The position numbers and the translations under genes were made by a program. From Acidisphaera sp035272265 (GTDB lineage Bacteria > Pseudomonadota > Alphaproteobacteria > Acetobacterales > Acetobacteraceae), in assembly GCA_035272265.1 (NCBI GenBank), contig DATEQV010000500.1, positions 1-7,080 on the forward strand: 7,080 bases of DNA. The letters are read 5' to 3'. The notes under the pieces are model-generated. The model worked only from the letters and a program-made list of their open reading frames with translations. It was not told the origin of the DNA and did not search any database. This document shows, one piece after another, positions 1 to 5,102 of this stretch. How positions within the stretch are numbered: position 1 is the stretch's first letter; each line of letters begins with the position of its first letter.

Positions 1-624
1 GTGCGGGTGGAGCATTGCGGCCCGCTCGGCGTGGCGCTGGCGTCGTTGCACCTCGCCGGCGCGGACTATGCCCCGACGCGGCGCAACGCGCTCGGCCCGG
101 ACGGCTGGCCCCCCCTGTTCGAGCGATCGCGCGCCCGGGCGGACGACGTGCAGCCGGGGCTGGCGTCGGAACTCGGGGCGGCACTGGCGCGCATCCTGGC
201 GGCTTGGCCGTCCGGGCTGCCGGTCGGACACATCCACGCCGACCTGTTCCCCGACAACGTCTTCTTCCTCGACGGCCAGCTGTCGGGACTGATCGACTTC
301 TACTTCGCCGCCACCGACGTCCTCGCCTACGACATCGCGGTCTGCCTGAACGCGTGGTGCTTCGAGCCCGACCTGTCGTTCAACGTCACCAAGGCGCGCG
401 CCATGCTGACCGCGTACGCGGCGCGCCGTACGCTGTCGGACGCCGAGCGCGCGGCCCTGCCGGTGCTGTGCCGGGGTGCGGCGATCCGCTTCCTGCTCAC
501 CCGGCTCTACGACTGGATCAACACGCCGCCCGGCGCGCTGGTGGTGCGCAAGGACCCGATCGAGTATTTGCGCCGCCTGCGCTTCCACATGCAGGCGAAG
601 GATTCCGCCGCCTATGGCTTCTGA
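1..624 (+). CDS. thrB: Homoserine kinase ThrB, C-terminal part (5' end outside window)
   Basis: Phosphorylates L-homoserine with ATP to O-phosphohomoserine, the step before threonine synthase; cytoplasmic. This is the aminoglycoside-phosphotransferase-fold type of ThrB, not the GHMP-kinase type of enteric bacteria. Visible motifs, counting from base 1, are the catalytic loop HADLFPDNVFF (His79, Asp81, Asn86) and the metal-binding LIDFYFA (Asp99), followed by the family-typical segment AYDIAVCLNAWCFEPD. Family members are about 320 residues and only 207 are present, so roughly 115 N-terminal residues, including the ATP-binding lobe, lie upstream. The GTG at base 1 is simply an in-frame codon at the edge, not the start. 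The stop codon lies inside the following rnhA, so the two genes are probably co-transcribed. In many alphaproteobacteria ispH precedes this pair (recollection; not visible here). Identification is firm. Confidence 0.95.
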   Translation: MRVEHCGPLGVALASLHLAGADYAPTRRNALGPDGWPPLFERSRARADDVQPGLASELGAALARILAAWPSGLPVGHIHADLFPDNVFFLDGQLSGLIDFYFAATDVLAYDIAVCLNAWCFEPDLSFNVTKARAMLTAYAARRTLSDAERAALPVLCRGAAIRFLLTRLYDWINTPPGALVVRKDPIEYLRRLRFHMQAKDSAAYGF

Positions 625-1072
625 CGAACTGGTCGAGATCTGGACCGACGGCGGCTGCAAGCCGAACCCCGGCCCCGGCGGCTGGGGTGCGGTGCTGCGC
701 TTTCGCGGCCGCGAACGCGAACTCTCGGGCAGCGATCCGGCGACCACCAACAACCGCATGGAGCTGACCGCCGCGGCCTCGGCGCTGGAGGCGCTGACGC
801 GGCCGTGCCGCGTGGTGCTGCACACCGACAGCGAGTACGTCCGCAACGGCATCACGCGCTGGCACACCGGCTGGGTACGCCGGAACTGGCGCAACAGTGC
901 GGGCGATCCGGTTGCCAACATGGATCTCTGGCGCCGCCTGCTGGACGCGAGCGGCAAGCACGAGGTGGACTGGCGCTGGATCCGCGGCCATGCGGGTGAC
1001 GCTATGAACGAACGCGCCCACGATCTGGCGACGGCCGCGCGAGAGGAGCTGGCCGGGCGCGCGCGCGAGTAG
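614..1072 (+). CDS. rnhA: Ribonuclease HI
   Basis: Cuts the RNA strand of RNA-DNA hybrids (R-loops, Okazaki primers) using two Mg ions. At 152 residues it is close to the E. coli enzyme (155). Motifs: TDGGCKPNPGPGGWG (Asp12), NNRMEL (Glu50), HTDSEYV (Asp72) and the flexible loop GHAGDAMNER (His126); the basic Trp-rich handle is at 83-95. Aligned on NER/LA, the fourth carboxylate (E. coli Asp134) is His136, with an Asp next to it at 137. The ATG at 614 was chosen because the protein then begins just before the first beta strand as in relatives, and AAGGA at 598-602 lies 11 bases upstream. The longer open frame upstream of 614 is a thrB shadow. It overlaps thrB by 11 bases, so translational coupling is likely. 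A strong hairpin terminator follows 25 bases after the stop. Confidence 0.97.
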   Translation: MASDELVEIWTDGGCKPNPGPGGWGAVLRFRGRERELSGSDPATTNNRMELTAAASALEALTRPCRVVLHTDSEYVRNGITRWHTGWVRRNWRNSAGDPVANMDLWRRLLDASGKHEVDWRWIRGHAGDAMNERAHDLATAAREELAGRARE

Positions 1073-1097
1073 GCGCGCCACACTCGTTCCCGAATGA

Positions 1098-1123
1098 AAA
1101 GGGCGCTCCGAGGAGCGCCCTTT
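1098..1123. terminator. Bidirectional intrinsic terminator between rnhA and the H1-like gene
   Basis: AAAGGGCGCTCC at 1098-1109 is the exact reverse complement of 1112-1123. In practice this gives an 11-bp stem with a CGAG tetraloop. The plus-strand transcript continues TTTCGTTCT and the minus-strand transcript continues TTTTCATTC, so the hairpin can end both thrB-rnhA and the convergent gene that stops at 1165. Seen directly; function inferred from structure and position. Confidence 0.88.
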
Positions 1124-1164
1124 CGTTCTAGCGCCGTCCGTCGAACGGTGCTGGCGACCGGGCC

Positions 1165-1602
1165 TCAGCCCAGGTCGTGGTGTTCGTCTTCGTGGTGCTC
1201 CAGCTCGGCCGGATGGGTCTCCGCCTTCTTCCGGCGCACACCGGTCTTGCGGGTCGTCGACTTGGCCGCAGCCCGGGTGCCAGTCTTGCGAGCGCCGACC
1301 TTGCGCGTGGTCTTCTTGGCCGCCGCCTTGCGGGTGCCGGTGGCCTTGCGGCCGGCGGTCTTGCGTGCGGTGGTCTTGCGCGCGGTGGTCTTGCGGGCGG
1401 CGGTCTTGCGCGTCGTCGCCTTCTTTTTCGCCGGCGCGCGCTTGGCGGCCGTCTTGCGGGTCGTCGCCTTCTTCGCTGCCGGGCGGCCTTTCTTCGCGGC
1501 CGCCTTGCGGGTTCCGGCGGCCTTGCGGCCGGCGGTCTTCCGGCCGGATGCGCGCATCGCCATCGGCTTGGCGCGCGGGGTCGAAGACTCTTCAGTGCTC
1601 AC
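1165..1602 (-). CDS. Histone H1-like, Lys/Arg/Ala/Thr-rich nucleoid protein
   Basis: Probable non-specific DNA-binding, nucleoid-compacting protein resembling the C-terminal tail of eukaryotic H1, chlamydial Hc proteins and AlgP- or HupB-tail proteins. Of 145 residues, 47 are Lys/Arg (27 K, 20 R), 32 Ala and 25 Thr. Residues 1-9 are Ser/Thr/Glu-rich. Residues 10-126 are built from RKTTA- and KK-type units, and there is no folded domain. RK pairs recur every five residues at 65-85. Residues 21-38 and 80-97 are the same 18-residue block with one difference. The last 18 residues switch sharply to acidic and His-rich (7 Asp/Glu, 5 His). The GTG at 1600-1602 is the start because AAGGAG lies 7 bases upstream (complement of 1610-1615); the later Met14 and Met16 have no such site. 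It is a single gene ending at the shared terminator. Low-complexity composition makes homology assignment weak, and no gene name is warranted. Confidence 0.85.
   Translation of the reverse strand: MSTEESSTPRAKPMAMRASGRKTAGRKAAGTRKAAAKKGRPAAKKATTRKTAAKRAPAKKKATTRKTAARKTTARKTTARKTAGRKATGTRKAAAKKTTRKVGARKTGTRAAAKSTTRKTGVRRKKAETHPAELEHHEDEHHDLG
1312..1542 (-). repeat. Pair of 54-bp direct repeats within the H1-like gene
   Basis: Bases 1312-1365 and 1489-1542 encode the same 18-residue block (RKTAGRKxxGTRKAAAKK) with one amino-acid difference, and the DNA differs at only a handful of positions. The two copies flank residues 39-79. This suggests an internal duplication. Both copies are coding, so this describes gene structure rather than a mobile element. 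Confidence 0.7.
1351..1410 (-). repeat. 15-bp tandem repeats within the H1-like gene
   Basis: Four consecutive 15-bp units encode RKTAA, RKTTA, RKTTA and RKTAG (residues 65-84). On the plus strand each unit reads GGTCTTGCG followed by a variable six bases. The units are nearly identical in DNA as well as protein, which suggests in-frame expansion by slippage or unequal recombination. Confidence 0.75.
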
Positions 1603-2058
1603 GTCGTAGCTCCTTCACGTTTGGGGGTTTTCAAGGCGCGCCGTTGGCGATGGCCGCAGCGCGGCCGCGTGCGCGTGTCGTCCCGCCCGCGCCTGTCGCG
1701 CGGAAAGGTCGGTGGTTCGGCCGGCGACCCGCTCGTGCGCCGCGCGCAGTCCCGGCGCACCAACGGCGCCCTGCCTGCGTGCTTTCGTCCGACGCATCCG
1801 CCACGGGCTGCGCCCGCGCGCGCCATGGCCGCCATGCCGAGCCGCACCGGAACCAGACGACAGCGTCGGATGATGGTGCGACGCAAACGCCGCCATCGTT
1901 TCCTTCCCTGCCGGACACGCACTGCTCCGAGTCTCGATGCCGTGCGGCCTCTGGTCCGTTCGAACAAGGCTGCGGTCCATGGACCGTCCTTCTGCTGTGC
2001 GCACGTGCGACGATGCTTGACCCACGTCGGGCGAATCGCTTGCACGCGCGACGATTCC

Positions 2059-2087
2059 GCTATCTGCGTCCGCAACGCGCGTGTCAA
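2059..2087 (-). promoter_or_regulatory. Candidate sigma-70-type promoter facing the H1-like gene
   Basis: On the minus strand a perfect TTGACA (complement of 2082-2087) is followed after exactly 17 bases by GATAGC (complement of 2059-2064), a half-matching -10 box. Transcription would begin near 2052 and run toward the H1-like start at 1602, leaving a long leader. The perfect -35 and ideal spacing support it; the poor -10 and the distance count against it. Confidence 0.35.
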
Positions 2088-2125
2088 ACAAAAAGCAACG
2101 TCGCGTGCGCGTTTCGAACAAAAAA
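2077..2125. repeat. Two 19-bp A-rich direct repeats, 30 bp apart
   Basis: Bases 2077-2095 and 2107-2125 share GCGCGTxTCxAACAAAAAx, matching at 16 of 19 positions. The start-to-start spacing of 30 bp is close to three helical turns, so two bound proteins would sit on the same DNA face. The first copy contains the candidate -35 box. These could be regulator sites or an UP-element-like A-tract upstream of the promoter; no known regulator motif is recognised. Confidence 0.5.
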
Positions 2126-2138
2126 TCTTGCGCGACGT
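2098..2138. repeat. 8-bp inverted repeat with A-rich interior
   Basis: ACGTCGCG at 2098-2105 and its exact reverse complement CGCGACGT at 2131-2138 enclose 25 bases that include the second A-rich direct repeat and a TTCGAA core. It may be a protein-binding site or weak stem-loop. Eight-base inverted repeats also arise by chance in such DNA. Confidence 0.4.
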
Positions 2139-2165
2139 ACAACGCGTGCAACGCCGAGACGAAAA

Positions 2166-2194
2166 CGCCGCCGCAGTCAGGTACTGCGGCGGCG
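2166..2194 (-). terminator. Intrinsic terminator of the prpDC operon
   Basis: CGCCGCCGCAGT at 2166-2177 and its exact reverse complement at 2183-2194 form a perfect 12-bp stem with a 5-base loop. On the minus strand the stem is followed by TTTTCGTCT. It lies about 75 bases beyond the prpC stop, in the right orientation to end that operon. The plus strand downstream has no T-run, so it is mainly one-directional. Confidence 0.85.
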
Positions 2195-2270
2195 CTCAGA
2201 CGACGGAACTTCGGGTCGGCTAACGCGTGTTCATCCTGCTCGCGGCAGGCCCGTCATCGCGCGCGTACGT

Positions 2271-3425
2271 TCAGCCGCGCTCGGCCAGCGGCACGAACAC
2301 CTGGTTGTCCGGGCCGATGTAGTTGGCGTTGGGACGGATGATCTTGCCGTCCTCGCGCTGCTCGATGACGTGCGCGCTCCAGCCGGACGTCCGCGCGATG
2401 ACGAACAGCGGGGTGAACATCTCCGTCGGCACCCCCATCAGGTGGTAGGAGACGGCGCTGAACCAGTCGAGGTTGGCGAACATCTTCTTGGTCTCGCCCA
2501 TCACCCGCTCGATCCGATCGGCGATGGCGAACATCTTGGTGTCGCTCGCCGCCTCGGCCAGCCGCCGTGCGACGTCCTTGATGACCTCGTTGCGCGGATC
2601 GGCGACCGTGTAGACCGGATGCCCGAAGCCGATGACGACCTCCTTCGCCTCGACGCGGCGGCGGATGTCGGCCTCGGCCTGGTCCGGCGTGCCGTACCGC
2701 TTCTGGATCTCGAACGCGACCTCGTTCGCGCCGCCGTGCTTGGGCCCGCGCAGCGCGCCGATCCCGCCCGCGATCGCCGAGTAGATGTCCGACCCCGTTC
2801 CCGCCACCACGCGGGCGGTGAAGGTCGAGGCGTTGAACTCGTGCTCGGCGTACAGGATCAGGCTGACGTGCATGGCGCGGACGTGCAGCTCGGACGGCGG
2901 GTGCCCGTGCAGCAGGTGCAGGAAGTGCCCGCCGATGCTGTCGTCGTCGGTCTGCACGTCGATCAGCCGGTCGTTGTGGCTGTAGTGGTACCAATACAGC
3001 AGCATCGAGCCCATCGACGCCATCAGCCGGTCGGCGATGTCGCGCGCGTCCGCCGCGTTGTGGTCGTGCGGCTCCGGCAGCACGCAACCCAGCGCCGAAA
3101 CCCCGGTGCGCAGCACGTCCATCGGGTTGCTCGCCGCCGGCAGCGCCTGCAGCGCGTCGGCCACCGCCGAGGGGATGCCGCGCAGCCGCTTCAGCTTCGC
3201 CTTGTAGGCGCGCAGCTCGGCCTCGTTGGGCAGCCAGCCGTGCACCAGCAGGTGCGCGATCTCCTCGAACTCGCACTCCTCGGCGATGTGCAGGATGTCA
3301 TAGCCGCGATAGTGCAGGTCGTTGCCGGTGCGCCCGACCGTGCAGATCGCGGTGTTGCCGGCGGTCACGCCGGACAGGGCCACCGACTTCTTCGGCTTGT
3401 TGGCCAGCGTCAGCGTATCGCTCAT
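2271..3425 (-). CDS. prpC: 2-methylcitrate synthase
   Basis: Condenses propionyl-CoA with oxaloacetate to 2-methylcitrate, the entry step of the methylcitrate cycle; such enzymes usually retain some citrate synthase activity. The 384-residue protein matches PrpC along its whole length. The N-terminal KPKKSVALSGV...GNTAICTVGRTGNDLHYRGYDI separates PrpC from housekeeping GltA, which is longer with a different N-terminus. Catalytic residues are His230 (RGPKHGGANE), His269 (GFGHPVYT) and Asp320 (NLDWFSAVSYH). Substrate-binding segments AEHEFNAST at 193-201 and IIRPNANYIGP near the end are also present. The ATG at 3423-3425 is preceded by AGGAG 8 bases upstream, which overlaps the prpD stop (TGAGGAG). 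Only 12 bases separate the two genes, so they form one operon, with prpC second. A terminator follows at 2166-2194. Identification is firm; relative activity on acetyl-CoA cannot be read from sequence. Confidence 0.95.
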   Translation of the reverse strand: MSDTLTLANKPKKSVALSGVTAGNTAICTVGRTGNDLHYRGYDILHIAEECEFEEIAHLLVHGWLPNEAELRAYKAKLKRLRGIPSAVADALQALPAASNPMDVLRTGVSALGCVLPEPHDHNAADARDIADRLMASMGSMLLYWYHYSHNDRLIDVQTDDDSIGGHFLHLLHGHPPSELHVRAMHVSLILYAEHEFNASTFTARVVAGTGSDIYSAIAGGIGALRGPKHGGANEVAFEIQKRYGTPDQAEADIRRRVEAKEVVIGFGHPVYTVADPRNEVIKDVARRLAEAASDTKMFAIADRIERVMGETKKMFANLDWFSAVSYHLMGVPTEMFTPLFVIARTSGWSAHVIEQREDGKIIRPNANYIGPDNQVFVPLAERG

Positions 3426-3437
3426 GTGGGTCTCTCC

Positions 3438-4937
3438 TCAGAAGATGCCCGGCTTGCCGGCGGCGAGCGCGCCGGTCGGCAAGGCGACGTTCAGCCCCGC
3501 CAACTCGCTGGCGTCCAAGCGTGGCAGGTCCTGCACCAGTTCCAGGAACCGGTTGCTCTCGCGCCGGCTGATGATGCCGTCGGTCAGCGTCTCGAACTTG
3601 CGGATGTAGTCTTCGCGCCCGAACGGCTTGGCGCCGAGCGGGTGGGCATTGGCGACCGCCAGCTCGTCCTCGATCACCGAGCCGTCCTTCATGTGCACCT
3701 CGAGCCGCCCGCCGAACGCCTTCTCCTGCGGGTCGATCGAGTGGTAGCGCCGCGTCCAGGCCGGGTCCTCGCGGGTCTCGATCTTGTGCCACAGCCGCAC
3801 GGTGTCGGCGCGGGACGCGCGGCGGGGCGCGTAGCTGTCGACGTGGTGCCAACGGCCGTCCTGCAGCGCGACGGCAAGTATGTACATGATCGAGTGGTCC
3901 AGCGTCTCCCGGCTCGCCTTCGGGTCCATCTTCTGCGGGTCGTTGGCGCCGGTGCCGATCACGTAGTGCGTGTGGTGGCTGGTGTGCAGGATGATCTTCT
4001 GGATGTCCTCCAGGTTCGGGATCTTCTCGCGCATCCGGAACGCCAGATCGATCAGCGCCTGGCTCTGGTACTCGGCGCTGTGCTCCTTGGTGAAGCTGTC
4101 CATGATCGCGCGCTTGGGCTCGCCCTTCTCCGGCAGCGGCACCTCGTACAGCGCGTCCGGCCCGTCAAGCATCCACGCGACCACGCTGTCCTCGCCCTCA
4201 TAGACCGGGCTCGGCGCGCCCTCGCCGCGCATCGCGCGGTCCACCGCCTCGATCGCGAGCTTGCCGGCATGCGCCGGCGCGTACGCCTTCCAGCTCGAGA
4301 TCTCGCCCTTGCGCGACTGGCGGGTGGTGAAGCTGACATGCACCGCCTGCTGCACGGCCTGGTAGATCACCTCCTGCTTCAGGCCGAGCAGCGTGCCGAT
4401 TCCCGCCGCCTGCGCCGGGCACAGATGGCCGATATGATCGATCTTGTGCTCGTGCAGGCAGATCGCGCGTACGAGGTCGATCTGGATCTCGTAGCCGGTC
4501 GCGATGCCGCGGATCAGCTCGCGGCCGGATTTCTCCATCGTCTGCGCCACCGCCAGGATCGGCGGGATGTTGTCGCCCGGGTGCGAGTAGTCGGCAGCGA
4601 GGAAGGTGTCGTGCATATCGAGCTCGCGCACCGCCGTGCCGTTCGCCCAGGCCGCCCATTCCGGGCTCACCCGGCGCGCCACCGGCACGCCGAACACGCT
4701 CGCGCCGCCCCGCCGCGGATGGCCCAGCGCCATGTCGCGTGCCGAAACGACGGGGTGGCGGTTGATCGCCGCAATCGCCACCGACGCGTTGTCGATGATG
4801 CGGTTGATGATCATCGCGGCCACGTCGCGCTCCACCGCGACCCGGTCGGCGGCCACGCCGGCGATCTTCCAGGCGAGCTGATCCTCGCGCTTGAGGTTGG
4901 CCTTGGACGGGTGAACCCTCACCTCGTGCAGTTTCAT
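3438..4937 (-). CDS. prpD: 2-methylcitrate dehydratase, MmgE/PrpD family
   Basis: Dehydrates 2-methylcitrate to 2-methyl-cis-aconitate without an iron-sulfur cluster; relatives may also hydrate that product or act as aconitase. At 499 residues it is slightly longer than E. coli PrpD (about 483). Recognisable segments are INRIIDNASVA (44-54), SPEWAAWANGTAVRELD (91-107), HDTFLAADYSHPGDN with Asp110 and His119 (109-123), SSWKAYAPAHAG with Lys217 (214-225) and HTSHHTHYVIGTG (318-330). By comparison with cis-aconitate decarboxylase of the same fold, the Asp/His pair and Lys217 are likely active-site residues (inference). The N-terminus, beginning MKLHEVRVHPS, recalls the actinobacterial/mycobacterial PrpD type rather than the E. 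coli type (from memory). The ATG at 4935-4937 has GGAG 8 bases upstream. It is the first gene of the prpDC operon; prpB is absent from the window. Confidence 0.92.
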   Translation of the reverse strand: MKLHEVRVHPSKANLKREDQLAWKIAGVAADRVAVERDVAAMIINRIIDNASVAIAAINRHPVVSARDMALGHPRRGGASVFGVPVARRVSPEWAAWANGTAVRELDMHDTFLAADYSHPGDNIPPILAVAQTMEKSGRELIRGIATGYEIQIDLVRAICLHEHKIDHIGHLCPAQAAGIGTLLGLKQEVIYQAVQQAVHVSFTTRQSRKGEISSWKAYAPAHAGKLAIEAVDRAMRGEGAPSPVYEGEDSVVAWMLDGPDALYEVPLPEKGEPKRAIMDSFTKEHSAEYQSQALIDLAFRMREKIPNLEDIQKIILHTSHHTHYVIGTGANDPQKMDPKASRETLDHSIMYILAVALQDGRWHHVDSYAPRRASRADTVRLWHKIETREDPAWTRRYHSIDPQEKAFGGRLEVHMKDGSVIEDELAVANAHPLGAKPFGREDYIRKFETLTDGIISRRESNRFLELVQDLPRLDASELAGLNVALPTGALAAGKPGIF

Positions 4938-5010
4938 CAGTCTTTCTCCGCGTTGATGCTTCGTGCGCCGCGATCGGTGGCGCCGCGTCCGACCGGCCGG
5001 CTGGCAAGCC

Positions 5011-5039
5011 TTGGGACGACTTCGTAAGGTTCGTCCCGA
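5011..5039. promoter_or_regulatory. Inverted repeat, candidate operator for prpDC
   Basis: GGGACGA at 5013-5019 and its exact complement TCGTCCC at 5031-5037 extend to 9-base arms (TTGGGACGA / TCGTCCCGA, with one G-T pair). Arm centres are 20 bp apart, two helical turns, as expected for a dimeric regulator. It overlaps the candidate prpDC -10 and start site, so binding would repress. A short CTT/AAG inner pairing means an RNA hairpin in the leader is an alternative. Confidence 0.45.
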
Positions 5040-5049
5040 TGGCCGACAA
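5021..5049 (-). promoter_or_regulatory. Candidate promoter of prpDC
   Basis: On the minus strand TTGTCG (complement of 5044-5049; 4 of 6 with TTGACA) is followed after 17 bases by TACGAA (complement of 5021-5026; 3 of 6 with TATAAT). The start site would be near 5014, giving a leader of about 77 bases before the prpD ATG. Spacing is ideal but the match is modest, and alphaproteobacterial promoters are degenerate. Confidence 0.33.
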
Positions 5050-5083
5050 GCGCGCGGCCGTCAGCGAAGGACAGACAAGGACA

Positions 5084-5093
5084 CATATATAAG
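5084..5093. promoter_or_regulatory. AT-rich spot CATATATAAG just upstream of the amidohydrolase
   Basis: The only TATATA run in the divergent region (5086-5091) could be a -10 box for the plus-strand gene, placing the RNA start near 5098 and leaving about 5 leader bases before the ATG at 5103. No convincing -35 is seen 15-19 bases upstream on either strand, so this is tentative. Confidence 0.25.
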
Positions 5094-5102
5094 GTGTCGG
5101 CG

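Larger units (their letters stand above)
1603..2165. other. Long non-coding gap upstream of the H1-like gene
   Basis: About 560 bases with no convincing gene. Open frames exist on both strands but encode Arg-rich, low-complexity proteins with no recognisable motif, no good ribosome-binding site and no conserved-looking start, as expected of chance frames in GC-rich DNA. Visible signals are the ribosome-binding site of the H1-like gene (1610-1616), a 14-bp palindrome at 1973-1986, and an A-rich repeat cluster at 2077-2138 with a promoter-like box. If transcription of the H1-like gene begins near 2050, most of this region would be a 5' leader of about 450 bases. Confidence 0.55.

Noticed and set aside
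518..1081. A 187-codon minus-strand open frame opposite rnhA
   Set aside because: It is a shadow of rnhA and the end of thrB, with an Ala/Arg-rich product and no motif.
1312..1542. Regularly spaced repeats considered as a CRISPR array
   Set aside because: They lie in a coding frame, have short periods of 15 bp or variable spacing, and have no unique spacers of 30-40 bp.
1165..1602. A plus-strand frame (1094-1609) rich in Val/Leu/Ala that could look like a membrane protein
   Set aside because: It is the complement of the Lys/Arg/Ala repeats of the H1-like gene, and its start lies inside the rnhA terminator. The minus-strand gene has a strong ribosome-binding site and a coherent product.
1599..2151. 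Minus-strand open frames of 162 and 178 codons in the gap upstream of the H1-like gene
   Set aside because: The two frames overlap, are Arg-rich and motif-free, and lack good ribosome-binding sites; the plus-strand frames there look equally random. I cannot support a gene.
2271..3425. Housekeeping citrate synthase (gltA) as the identity of this gene
   Set aside because: The length of 384 residues, the PrpC-type N-terminus and the operon with prpD favour 2-methylcitrate synthase.
1365..5027. A 3.6-kb open frame (1220 codons) on the plus strand, antisense to the H1-like gene, prpC and prpD
   Set aside because: It is in codon-phase register with prpC and prpD, so its stops would need TTA, CTA or TCA codons in those genes, which are rare in GC-rich DNA. 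The product is a low-complexity Arg/Val/Gly-rich sequence without motifs, while the opposite strand encodes clear enzymes.
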